35,666 nucleotides of DNA from Pseudomonadota bacterium (GTDB lineage Bacteria > Pseudomonadota > Gammaproteobacteria > Burkholderiales > Thiobacillaceae), in NCBI GenBank assembly GCA_030684775.1, contig JAUXXW010000178.1, forward strand, positions 1 through 35,666. The letters are read 5' to 3'. How positions within the stretch are numbered: the stretch's first letter is position 1; each line of letters opens with the position of its first letter. The position numbers were made by a program, and so were the translations under genes. Shown here in pieces: positions 16,947-25,108 of this stretch. Under the pieces are notes generated by a model. The model saw nothing but the letters and a program-made list of their open reading frames with translations. It ran no database searches and was not told the origin of the DNA.

Positions 16947-16985
16947 GGTTTTAATGTGAACGTCGCGCCAGCGACGCTCGAAGCA

Positions 16986-17008
16986 CCCCTCTCCCTAAGG
17001 GAGAGGGG
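16986..17008. repeat. Short palindromic repeat (CCCCTCTCCC hairpin) between ftsY and ftsE
   Basis: A perfect 10-bp stem (CCCCTCTCCC / GGGAGAGGGG) with loop TAA is followed by GTTGGGGGTGAGGG. This is the look of a dispersed intergenic repeat rather than a terminator, since no T-run follows on either strand. Confidence 0.7.
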
Positions 17009-17022
17009 TTGGGGGTGAGGGA

Positions 17023-17080
17023 AACGGGCATGGCGCGAAACGTTCATGATTCGTGGTGGCGCTAAGTCGCCATGCCCGTT
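17023..17080. repeat. 13-bp inverted repeat reaching into the ftsY stop codon
   Basis: AACGGGCATGGCG (17023-17035) and CGCCATGCCCGTT (17068-17080) are perfect complements with a 32-nt loop. The inner loop holds GTTCATGATTCGTGG. The outer arm overlaps the first two bases of the ftsY stop codon. Confidence 0.75.
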
Positions 17081-18140
17081 AGGCGAACAACGCGTCGACA
17101 AACTCGACGACACGGAACGGTTGCAGGTCTTCCAGGCCCTCACCGATACCGATGAAGCGCACTGGCACAGCTTGCTTTTGACCAAAACGCGCCGCCAGCG
17201 CCGCGATGACGCCGCCCTTGGCGGTGCCGTCCAGCTTGGTCATGACCAGGCCGGTCAGGCCCCGCGCCTCGTCGAAGGACTTCACCTGCGTCAGCGCGTT
17301 CTGGCCGATGTTGGCATCGAGCACCAGCAGCACTTCGTGTGGCGCGCTGGGATCGACTTTCTGGATCACGCGCTTGACCTTGCGGATCTCTTCCATCAGG
17401 TGCAACTGGGTGGGCAATCGCCCGGCGGTATCGGCCAGCACCACATCGATGCCCCGCGCGCGCGCGGACTGGATGGCATCGAAAATCACGGACGCGGAGT
17501 CGCCAGCCTGCGAGGAAATCACTTCCACGTTGTTGCGTTTGCCCCACTCGGCCAGTTGTTCGCGCGCGGCGGCGCGAAAAGTGTCACCGGCGGCCAGCAG
17601 CACGCTTTTGCCCTCGGCCTGGAAACGTCGCGCCAGTTTGCCGATGGTGGTGGTCTTGCCGGCGCCGTTGACCCCGGCCAGCATGATCACAAAGGGTTTG
17701 TTACTGCTGATATCGAGCGGACGCTCCAGCGGCGCCATCAGATCCACCAACTCGGCCTTGAGCGCAGCGCGTAGTTGACTGGCATCGGTGAGGCGCTCGC
17801 GCTTTACGCGGCCGCGCAGCCTGTCTATCAGATGCTGGGTGGCCTCCACGCCGACATCGGCGGAGAGCAACACGGTTTCCAGTTCTTCGTACAGCGTCTC
17901 ATCGATCTTGGCGCCGACACCGAACAAGCCTGTGACCTGGCTGGAAAAAACATTGCGCGTACGCGACAGGCCGGTTTTGAGGCGTTGCGCCCAGGACAGC
18001 TTGGGCGCGGGGTCCGGAGCAGGCGCGGGGTCTACTGCCACCTCGGTGTCCACCGAGGTGGCAACTTCGGCCACCACCTCAGCAACGGCACTGCCGGCAA
18101 CATCGGGCTGCGTCTTGCGGGATTTTAAGAAACCAAACAC
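17079..18140 (-). CDS. ftsY: Signal recognition particle receptor FtsY
   Basis: SRP-receptor GTPase that docks ribosome-SRP complexes at the inner membrane. In 353 residues it has an N-terminal acidic/Pro-Ala linker (about 10-50) and then the NG domain: G1 GVNGAGKTTTIGKLA, the insert-box segment LLAAGDTFRAAAREQL, G3 DTAGRLPTQ, G4 TKLDGTAKGG, and the closing FIGIGEGLEDLQPF. The start is GTG at 18140. No clear Shine-Dalgarno sequence is visible before it, so the exact start is uncertain by a few codons. It is divergent from the M16 peptidase pair. Confidence 0.96.
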   Translation of the reverse strand: MFGFLKSRKTQPDVAGSAVAEVVAEVATSVDTEVAVDPAPAPDPAPKLSWAQRLKTGLSRTRNVFSSQVTGLFGVGAKIDETLYEELETVLLSADVGVEATQHLIDRLRGRVKRERLTDASQLRAALKAELVDLMAPLERPLDISSNKPFVIMLAGVNGAGKTTTIGKLARRFQAEGKSVLLAAGDTFRAAAREQLAEWGKRNNVEVISSQAGDSASVIFDAIQSARARGIDVVLADTAGRLPTQLHLMEEIRKVKRVIQKVDPSAPHEVLLVLDANIGQNALTQVKSFDEARGLTGLVMTKLDGTAKGGVIAALAARFGQKQAVPVRFIGIGEGLEDLQPFRVVEFVDALFA

Positions 18141-18222
18141 GGAGAATGAGCGTCAGAGGCTGCGTTATAAGCCCGGAAATTCTATCATGCGCCCCCCTCT
18201 GCCCCGCCTTGGTTCCCCCTCC

Positions 18223-19581
18223 ATGAAGAGATTGTTATTTGTCCTGAGCCTTGCCGTCACCACTGTAGCCCACGCCGAAATCGTCGAACAGACGCTCGCC
18301 AACGGCATGCGCGTCATCGTCAAGACCGACCGCCGCGCCCCGGTGGCGGTATCGCAGGTCTGGTATCGCGCCGGCAGCATGGACGAGAGCTATGGCACGA
18401 CCGGCGTGGCGCATGTGCTGGAACACATGATGTTCAAGGGCACCCCGGACGTGCCGGCTGGCGAGTTCTCGCGCCGCATCGCCGCCGCCGGTGGGCGTGA
18501 GAACGCTTTCACCTCGCGCGATCACACCGCTTATTTCCAGACCTTGCAGAAGGATCGCCTGGAACTGGCGCTGAAACTGGAAGCCGACCGCATGGTGAAT
18601 CTGGTGCTCTCCGGCGACGAGTTCGCCAAGGAAATCCAGGTAGTCATGGAAGAGCGCCGGCTCCGTACCGAGGACAGCGCGCAGGGGCGGCTTTACGAAG
18701 GACTGATGGCCAGCGCGTTCCAGACACATCCATACCGGCACCCGGTGATCGGCTGGATGGACGACCTCAAGAACATGAGCGTGGACGACGCGCGCGCCTG
18801 GTATCAACGCTGGTACGCCCCCAACAACGCCACGCTGGTGGTGGCCGGCGATGTCGACCCCACCCAGGTGTTCGCCTGGGCACAACAGTATTTCGGGCCA
18901 CTGGCCTCACGTGCCCTGCCCCAGCGCAAGCCGCAACGCGAGCCGGAACAGAACGGCGCGAGGCAGGTGACGGTGAAAGCGCCGGCCAAGCTCCCGGTGG
19001 TGGCACTCGCCTGGCAGGCGCCGAGCCTGGCCGACCCGGAAAAGGACAGCGACCCCTATGCCCTGGAAATTCTCGCCGGAGTGCTGGATGGCCACGCCTC
19101 GGCGCGACTGAACCAGACTCTGGTGCGGGAGAAACGGCTGGCCACCGAAGCCAGCGCCGGCTACGACGCAGTTTCGCGCGGACCCGCCCTGTTCATGGTC
19201 GATGCCACACCGGCCGAAGGCCATACGGTGGCGGAACTCGAAGCGGCGCTGAAACAGGAAATCGCCCGCATCGTGAAAGACGGCGTCGACGAAAAGGAAC
19301 TCGCCCGGGTCAAGGCGCAGGTGCTGGCGAGCCAGGTGTATCAGCAAGACTCCCTGTTCTATCAAGCCATGCTGATCGGCGAGTGGACCACCGCCGGGCT
19401 CGATTACCGGGCGCGCGATATTCGCTTCCGCAAATTGAAGGAAGTCACCGCCGAGCAGGTGCGCGCGGTGGCCGCGAAATATCTGGTGGACAGCACATTG
19501 ACCGTGGCGCAACTCGACCCGCAACCGCTGGACAGCAACAAACCCGCCAAACGTGGCTTCGGAGGCCGTCATGCGAATTGA
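18223..19581 (+). CDS. M16 zinc metallopeptidase, catalytic subunit, exported
   Basis: A 452-residue M16B (PqqL/processing-peptidase type) enzyme with a Sec signal peptide (KRLLFVLSLAVTTVAHA, cleavage near residue 19). The inverted zinc motif HxxEH is present as HVLEHMMF, with the downstream Glu in the EIQVVMEERRLR helix. It should act in the periplasm as the active half of a heterodimer with the next gene, which it overlaps by 11 nt. The ATG at 18223 is preferred over an earlier in-frame ATG at 18187 because it places the signal peptide at the N-terminus. Confidence 0.92.
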   Translation: MKRLLFVLSLAVTTVAHAEIVEQTLANGMRVIVKTDRRAPVAVSQVWYRAGSMDESYGTTGVAHVLEHMMFKGTPDVPAGEFSRRIAAAGGRENAFTSRDHTAYFQTLQKDRLELALKLEADRMVNLVLSGDEFAKEIQVVMEERRLRTEDSAQGRLYEGLMASAFQTHPYRHPVIGWMDDLKNMSVDDARAWYQRWYAPNNATLVVAGDVDPTQVFAWAQQYFGPLASRALPQRKPQREPEQNGARQVTVKAPAKLPVVALAWQAPSLADPEKDSDPYALEILAGVLDGHASARLNQTLVREKRLATEASAGYDAVSRGPALFMVDATPAEGHTVAELEAALKQEIARIVKDGVDEKELARVKAQVLASQVYQQDSLFYQAMLIGEWTTAGLDYRARDIRFRKLKEVTAEQVRAVAAKYLVDSTLTVAQLDPQPLDSNKPAKRGFGGRHAN

Positions 19582-20893
19582 GCGTCTTTTCTGCATCCTC
19601 GCCACCCTGCTGCTGACCGCGCAGGCACAGGCTGGGCTCGACATCCAGAACTGGACCACGCCGCAGGGCGCGCGCGTCTATTTTGTGGAAAACCACGAAC
19701 TGCCGATGCTGGACATCAGTGTCGATTTCGACGCTGGCAGCGCCCGCGACAGCCGCGAGAAATCCGGCCTCGCCAGCCTCACCCGCCATGTCATGGCCCT
19801 GGGTGCCGGCAGTTATGAGGAACGCGACATCGCGGAAAAGATGGCCGATGTGGGCGCCAATCTGGGCGGCCGCCTCGATGCCGACCGCGCCGGCTTTCAG
19901 GTGCGCACACTCTCCGGCAAGGTGGAACGCGATCAGAGCATGGATCTGCTCGCTGCCATCCTGTCCGCGCCGCGCTTTGATGCCGGTGTGCTGGAGCGGG
20001 AAAAGGCGCGCGTCATCGCCGGCTTGCAGGAAGCCGAAACGCGTCCCGAGTACATCGGCGCCAAGGCCTTTCAGGCCGCGATCTACGGCGACCACCCCTA
20101 TGCCCTCAATGAAGGCGGCGAACAGGAAACCGTGGCGAAACTCGGCCGCGACGACCTGGTCGCCTTCCATCGCAACTATTACCGGGCACAGAACATGGCC
20201 ATCGCGGTGATGGGCGACATCAGCCGCGCGGAAGCGGAAAAACTGGCGGAGAAGCTGGCTGGCGGCCTGCCGCCGGGCGAAGCGCCCACCGCGATTCTGC
20301 CGGTCACAGTCAAGCAGCAAGGCAAACAACAAGTCATTCCCCACCCCGCCACGCAAAGCCATTTGTTCATGGGACTGCCCGGCCTCAAGCGCGAGGACCC
20401 CGATTACTTTCCGCTCTATGTCGGCAACTACGTCCTCGGCGGCGGCGGCTTCGATTCACGCCTGACCAAGGCCATCCGCGACAAGAAGGGCCTGGCCTAC
20501 AGTGTCTACAGCTACTTCATGCCGATGCGCGAGCAGGGGCCGTACCAGATCGGACTGCAAACCCGGCGCGAGGCGACCGATGATGCGGTTCGCTACGCTC
20601 ACCACATCCTACGCAGCTATCTGGAGGAAGGCCCCAGCGACGCCGAACTGACCCAGGCCAAAAACAACCTGGTCGGCGGCTTTCCCATGCGCATCGACAG
20701 CAACAAGAAGATCCTCGAATACCTGTCCATGATCGGCTTCTATCGATTGCCGCTGAACTGGCTGGATACCTACATTCCCCAGGTGGAAGCCGTCAGCCAT
20801 GACGACATCCTGCGCGCCTTCCGCGCGCGGGTACCGCCGGCGGCGATGAGCACAGTGATCGTCGGTGGGCAAACAGATGGCCAGAGCAAGTAA
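19571..20893 (+). CDS. M16 peptidase-like protein, non-catalytic subunit, exported
   Basis: A 440-residue partner of the preceding peptidase with its own signal peptide (IERLFCILATLLLTAQAQA). The segment that would hold HxxEH reads GLASLTRHVMALGAG, so the zinc ligands and the catalytic Glu are missing. The C-terminal half has the family GGGGFDSRLTKAIRDKKGLAYSV block (read in pieces) typical of M16 beta-type subunits. Known M16B pairs combine one active and one inactive chain, which fits this arrangement. The ATG at 19571 lies inside the end of the previous gene. Confidence 0.9.
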   Translation: MRIERLFCILATLLLTAQAQAGLDIQNWTTPQGARVYFVENHELPMLDISVDFDAGSARDSREKSGLASLTRHVMALGAGSYEERDIAEKMADVGANLGGRLDADRAGFQVRTLSGKVERDQSMDLLAAILSAPRFDAGVLEREKARVIAGLQEAETRPEYIGAKAFQAAIYGDHPYALNEGGEQETVAKLGRDDLVAFHRNYYRAQNMAIAVMGDISRAEAEKLAEKLAGGLPPGEAPTAILPVTVKQQGKQQVIPHPATQSHLFMGLPGLKREDPDYFPLYVGNYVLGGGGFDSRLTKAIRDKKGLAYSVYSYFMPMREQGPYQIGLQTRREATDDAVRYAHHILRSYLEEGPSDAELTQAKNNLVGGFPMRIDSNKKILEYLSMIGFYRLPLNWLDTYIPQVEAVSHDDILRAFRARVPPAAMSTVIVGGQTDGQSK

Positions 20894-21419
20894 CTCGGTC
20901 CGCATCATCGGCGGCCGATACCGCAGCCGGGTGTTGCATTTCCCCGATGCACCCGGCCTGCGGCCAACGCCGGATCGGGTGCGGGAAACCCTGTTCAACT
21001 GGCTCGGCCAGCGCCTCGACGGCCTGGTCTGCCTGGATGCCTTCGCCGGCAGCGGAGCGCTCGGTTTCGAGGCCGCCTCGCGCGGCGCCGCGCGGGTGGT
21101 GCTGCTGGAACAGGAACGCGGCGCTCATGAAGCCCTGCTGAAAAACGCACAAGCACTGGCGATATCCGGCGTGGAAATCCTGCGCCGCGATGCACGCAGC
21201 CATCTCGCAAGTAGCAGCGACAGCTACGACCTGATCTTTCTCGACCCGCCCTTCGCCGGCGATTTGTTACCGATCATCCTCCCGCTCGCGGCGACACGCC
21301 TGGCACCTGACGGTAGAATCTACGCCGAATCGCCCAGGCCACTGGCACCGGAAGGCATGACAGTGTTGCGCCAGGGCCGCGCCGGGCTATCCCATTTCTG
21401 CTTGCTGGAGCTTGCTTGA
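20877..21419 (+). CDS. rsmD: 16S rRNA (guanine(966)-N2)-methyltransferase RsmD
   Basis: Methylates G966 of 16S rRNA during 30S assembly. The 180-residue protein has RIIGGRYRSRVL at the start, LRPTPDRVRETLFNWL, the SAM-binding DAFAGSGALGFEAASRGA, and the catalytic motif LIFLDPPF. It begins inside the end of the M16 gene (17-nt overlap with ATG at 20877; a GTG at 20865 is the alternative) and its stop overlaps the coaD start. Confidence 0.95.
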   Translation: MARASNSVRIIGGRYRSRVLHFPDAPGLRPTPDRVRETLFNWLGQRLDGLVCLDAFAGSGALGFEAASRGAARVVLLEQERGAHEALLKNAQALAISGVEILRRDARSHLASSSDSYDLIFLDPPFAGDLLPIILPLAATRLAPDGRIYAESPRPLAPEGMTVLRQGRAGLSHFCLLELA

Positions 21420-21898
21420 AACGCATCATCGTCTACCCCGGTACATTTGACCCAGTCACCCGTGGGCACGAAGATCTGGTGCGGCGCGCGTTGAAGCTGT
21501 GCGATGAAGTGGTCGTGGCGGTAGCTGACAATGCGCCGAAGAGTCCCTGTTTCAGCCTGGATGAACGCGTCGAGTTGCTGAGCCTGGCCCTGGCCGATCT
21601 GCCGGGGCTACGGGTACAGCCGTTCACTGGTTTGCTGGTCGACTTCGTACGTAGCGTCGGTGCCAACCTGGTGTTGCGCGGTCTGCGCGCGGTATCGGAC
21701 TTTGAATTCGAGTTTCAGTTGGCGGGCATGAATCGCCGTCTCGACCCGGAAATGGAAACCGTTTTTTTGACGCCGGCGGAACAGCACATGTTCATTTCCG
21801 CCAGCATGGTGCGCGAAATCGCGCGGCTTCATGGGGATGTGAGGCCGTTCGTACATCCAGAGGTGGCCAAGCGACTGGCCGCCAGATACAGCAATTGA
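21416..21898 (+). CDS. coaD: Phosphopantetheine adenylyltransferase CoaD
   Basis: Penultimate step of coenzyme A synthesis: transfers AMP to 4'-phosphopantetheine. The 160-residue protein shows YPGTFDPVTRGHEDLV, with the nucleotide-binding T-x-G-H, LRGLRAVSDFEFEFQLAGMNR, and the closing FISASMVREIARLHGDV. It begins with TTG, overlapping the rsmD stop (TTGA). rsmD-coaD-ferredoxin is a known neighbourhood in proteobacteria. Confidence 0.97.
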   Translation: MKRIIVYPGTFDPVTRGHEDLVRRALKLCDEVVVAVADNAPKSPCFSLDERVELLSLALADLPGLRVQPFTGLLVDFVRSVGANLVLRGLRAVSDFEFEFQLAGMNRRLDPEMETVFLTPAEQHMFISASMVREIARLHGDVRPFVHPEVAKRLAARYSN

Positions 21899-22168
<270 letters not shown>

Positions 22169-22187
22169 AGCGCTTGCGGTCATCCAG

Positions 22188-22216
22188 AAAAAAGCGCGGC
22201 CCGGCCGCGCTTTTTT
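22188..22216. terminator. Bidirectional intrinsic terminator after the ferredoxin gene
   Basis: A 13-bp perfect stem (22188-22200 with 22204-22216) with loop CCG has six A on the left and six T on the right, so it works for the ferredoxin operon and for the convergent PilZ-like gene. Confidence 0.92.
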
Positions 22217-22246
22217 CATCCCGGGTGCTTTTCCGCCGCGCCTGTC

Positions 22247-23824
22247 TTACTTTCCCCTTGGCGCAAGCGGCGGCTCGGCATCTTCCATCTGGAAGCGATA
22301 TATATCCACGCTGGGGGTGGACTCCAGGCGCGCGTCCACCTTGATGTCGTGCTTGCCCTGTGCGGTGCGCACTTCGGCCAGGACACCTGGTGCAAAGGTG
22401 CCGGGCAGGGAAAGCAGCATCGGCACCTGGCGGGTAATCGGGTTGGGCAGGAGCAACAGGCCGGGCCATTGGCGGCCGTTATCGATACGGCGCAATTGCA
22501 CGGCATCGGCCTGGGGCGCCAGGAGCTGCACACCAAAGAACATGTCGCCCGCCTCCGAAATGCGAAACCAGCGCACCAGGCCGATGCTCCAGGCGCCGTT
22601 GGCCTGAAGCAAGCCCACCACATCACCCACCCGGATCTGCACGCCGGGGCCGCTATGGCGCAAGGCCAGGCCACCCATGCTGTCGTCCACGATCCGGCAA
22701 CGTACCCGCGCGGGCGGTGCCTCGTTGCCGCCGGCGCTGAAGTGGGCGGCATTACCGGTCTGCGGCGGTGAGATCAGGTGATGCAGGGCCTTGAGACCAA
22801 AGCCGACTTCGAATTCGCGTTCGTCCTGATGCCGGCGGCGTTGCGCCATGCGTTGCAGGGAAGCCCCCCAATTCAGCCGGAGGCGGCGCAACATGCTGGT
22901 GTAGGCGGGATCGCGCGCGACTTCGGGCAGGCCGAGTTTCCCGATGTCTTCCTGTCCACGCAGATGCGAGCTGAGCAGTGCCAGATGCTTGGCCAGATCG
23001 GTGGTGTTGAGCAACAGTTCCCAACGCGGACTCATGGGATGCGGCTCGCGCGCGAGGGGACGCGGCGGGGCATCGGTATTGACCTCGATCAGGAACAGGC
23101 CGACATGGCTCTGAGTGGACTCATCGGCGGGGAACAGGCGCGCCAGATTGGAAAAACGGGCAATGATGTCCTTGGTCCATGGCAGTTCGCTTTGCGGAAA
23201 ATGGTAAGGATCGGACAGTGCCATCAGCAACGTGTCGAGGTAGATCCGCTCCAGCGAAAGCATGTGCTTGCCGCCCTCCGGAACCACATCCTTGAGGCCA
23301 CTGCGCAAGGCGTAGTTATAGGTCTGGTGCAAATCCATCCAGAGCCCATGCGGGCAGGACTCATGCGTCTCGTAGCAGATTTCCAGGAGTGACTGCAAAG
23401 CCAGAAGGATGCGTTGCAGGTATTGCGGCACCGGATTGCCGCCAAACAAATGGAAACGCTGCCCCAGCCATTCGAGGGTCAACACCTTGTGGCAATCGGC
23501 GATTTCCAGCAGCAGACGCCGCGCCAGTTCCGCATTGCGATGCTGCCTGGCGGGCAAAGGCAGAGGAACCGACCCGTATTGCTCGCGCAAGGAACCGACC
23601 ACGTCATCCACCACACGGTAGAGACGTTCGGCCACTTTGACGCGCACATCGTGGGAAACGTCGGCGCGGTTGAGCGTGGCGAGGTAATCGGCCAGTTCCT
23701 CAGCCGCCTCGGCGGGGTTGGACATGGGCAAGCGCAGGAGCCAAGCATCAACTTGCTTGGGCTTTGTCTCCAAGCTTATAGTGCGCGCCGGCTCGCGAGC
23801 GGGCAGGACGTATCTGGGTTGCAT
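22247..23824 (-). CDS. Large protein with C-terminal PilZ-like domain
   Basis: A 525-residue soluble protein. The N-terminal 350 residues look all-helical, with segments such as ADYLATLNRADVSHDVRVKV and QRILLALQSLLEICYETHE, and match no family I can name. From about residue 375 a beta-rich part begins with RCRIVDDSMGGLALR, which fits the [DN]xSxxG motif of PilZ domains. A properly spaced RxxxR motif is not obvious, so cyclic-di-GMP binding is uncertain. The start at 23824 has GGGA close upstream; a second in-frame ATG at 23725 lacks a ribosome site. It is a single-gene unit, convergent with the ferredoxin. Confidence 0.7.
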   Translation of the reverse strand: MQPRYVLPAREPARTISLETKPKQVDAWLLRLPMSNPAEAAEELADYLATLNRADVSHDVRVKVAERLYRVVDDVVGSLREQYGSVPLPLPARQHRNAELARRLLLEIADCHKVLTLEWLGQRFHLFGGNPVPQYLQRILLALQSLLEICYETHESCPHGLWMDLHQTYNYALRSGLKDVVPEGGKHMLSLERIYLDTLLMALSDPYHFPQSELPWTKDIIARFSNLARLFPADESTQSHVGLFLIEVNTDAPPRPLAREPHPMSPRWELLLNTTDLAKHLALLSSHLRGQEDIGKLGLPEVARDPAYTSMLRRLRLNWGASLQRMAQRRRHQDEREFEVGFGLKALHHLISPPQTGNAAHFSAGGNEAPPARVRCRIVDDSMGGLALRHSGPGVQIRVGDVVGLLQANGAWSIGLVRWFRISEAGDMFFGVQLLAPQADAVQLRRIDNGRQWPGLLLLPNPITRQVPMLLSLPGTFAPGVLAEVRTAQGKHDIKVDARLESTPSVDIYRFQMEDAEPPLAPRGK

Positions 23825-23948
23825 GTGTTCCCGTTACTCCTACGAGGGATTCGACGCTTCCGCTAACCGCGTCGCACCGTCGCATTCTACCTGCCGATAT
23901 TTCCCCCCGGAACGGCATTTTCCCCTCCTGTATCCCGGAGTCCTGGCG

Positions 23949-24084
23949 ATGAACCTGATCGAAAAAATCTTTGAAGGCCTGCTCCGGCGCGGTCGCCTTG
24001 ATCGGTCTGGTGCTGTACCTGACGCATGCCTCTGACGGGCATGGCGGGCAGGCCGCCGAGCAGCAAGCCGATAAATCCCACTGA
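23949..24084 (+). pseudogene. Small single-span membrane protein gene with an apparent frameshift
   Basis: An ATG at 23949 with GGAG upstream opens MNLIEKIFEG. The frame then turns into a basic, non-hydrophobic string, while the +1 frame continues with SGAVALIGLVLYLTHASDG and a hydrophilic tail ending KSH at TGA 24082-24084. Removing one C near 23979 joins both into a 44-residue protein with one membrane span. It stands 48 nt before the tlpA-like gene. The alternatives are a real small gene starting at TTG 23971 without a ribosome site, or a sequencing error. No family is recognised. Confidence 0.4.
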
Positions 24085-24132
24085 ACCTCCCCGGGCTCAC
24101 CCGGTCTGAAACGCTTTTGCCAGGACAGCGCC

Positions 24133-24582
24133 ATGATTTCACGCCTCAGCCTCTTCCTTTTCCTTCTCGCCGGCGCCTTCAGCGCCCAGGCCTTCACTTT
24201 CACCGACAGCAAGGGCAAGACCCAGAGCCTGGATCAGTACAAGGGCAAGTGGGTGCTGGTGAACTTCTGGGCCACCTGGTGCCCGCCCTGCCTGGAGGAA
24301 ATTCCCGACCTCGTCGCCCTGCACGAGAGCAAGAAAAACAACCTGGTGGTCATCGGCGTGGCGCTGGATTACCGCGACCCCAAGGAAGTGTTGCAGTTCT
24401 CCGACCAGATGATGATCTCCTACCCCATGGTGCTGGGCGATCACAAACTCGCCGCCCAGGTCGGCGCCATTCCCGGCCTGCCCACCACCTATCTGTTCAA
24501 CCCGCAGGGCAAACAGGTGGCCTACAACGTCGGCGCCGTCACCCGCGACGCCATCGAACGCTACATCCGCAACAAGAAATAA
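24133..24582 (+). CDS. TlpA/ResA-type periplasmic thiol-disulfide oxidoreductase
   Basis: A 149-residue thioredoxin-fold protein with signal peptide (MISRLSLFLFLLAGAFSAQA) and active site NFWATWCPPCLEEIP near residue 53. The cis-Pro loop is in GLPTTYLFNPQG. The WCPPC motif is that of TlpA/ResA/CcmG reductases, which deliver electrons to periplasmic cysteines. It is followed 10 nt later by a second exported thioredoxin-like gene. The substrate is unknown; the downstream proteins offer no obvious cysteine-rich or haem-binding client. Confidence 0.9.
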   Translation: MISRLSLFLFLLAGAFSAQAFTFTDSKGKTQSLDQYKGKWVLVNFWATWCPPCLEEIPDLVALHESKKNNLVVIGVALDYRDPKEVLQFSDQMMISYPMVLGDHKLAAQVGAIPGLPTTYLFNPQGKQVAYNVGAVTRDAIERYIRNKK

Positions 24583-24592
24583 GGTCACCCCT

Positions 24593-25108
24593 ATGCGCTG
24601 GCTCCTCCTCACGCTCGCCCTTGTCCTGCCGACCCTGCCCGCCCTGGCCGAAGTGCGCGACCCACACAGTCATTTCTTCATGTCCAAGATGGGCGACTTC
24701 AAGGACGAACTCGCCACCGCCAAGCAGGAAGACAAACAGGGCGTGCTGATCATGTTCGAAATGGAAGAATGCCCGTTCTGCTCACGCATGAAAGGCACGG
24801 TGCTCAACCAGTCCGAAGTACAGGACTGGTACCGCAAGCACTTCCTCATCTACACGGTGGACGTCAAAGGCGGCACCGACATGACCGACTTCCAGGGCAA
24901 CGCCACCACTGAAAAAGCCTTCGCCCTGGCCAACCGGGCGCGCGCCACCCCCACCTTCCTGTTCTTCGATCTGGAAGGCAACGCCATCACCCGCTTCACC
25001 GGCGCCACCCAGACCGCCGAGGAATTCATGCTGCTTGGCCGTTATGTGGTGGAAGGCGCCTACAAGACCCAAGCGTTCAACGTCTACAAGAAGGCCGCCA
25101 AACCATGA
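24593..25108 (+). CDS. Exported thioredoxin-fold protein with CPFC active site
   Basis: A 171-residue protein with signal peptide (MRWLLLTLALVLPTLPALA) and a thioredoxin_2/SoxW-like domain. The redox motif is EMEECPFCSRMK at about residue 60, a cis-Pro is found in ARATPTFLFFD, and the Gly-rich strand ITRFTGATQ follows. The CPFC motif and charged flank resemble DsbD-gamma-like or SoxW-type proteins rather than TlpA, so the two neighbours probably form a relay. It overlaps the next gene by 4 nt (ATGA). Confidence 0.85.
   Translation: MRWLLLTLALVLPTLPALAEVRDPHSHFFMSKMGDFKDELATAKQEDKQGVLIMFEMEECPFCSRMKGTVLNQSEVQDWYRKHFLIYTVDVKGGTDMTDFQGNATTEKAFALANRARATPTFLFFDLEGNAITRFTGATQTAEEFMLLGRYVVEGAYKTQAFNVYKKAAKP

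Noticed and set aside
16947-17078. Rho-independent terminator between ftsY and ftsE
   Set aside because: Stems are good but neither is followed by a T-run on the transcribed strand; recorded as repeats instead.
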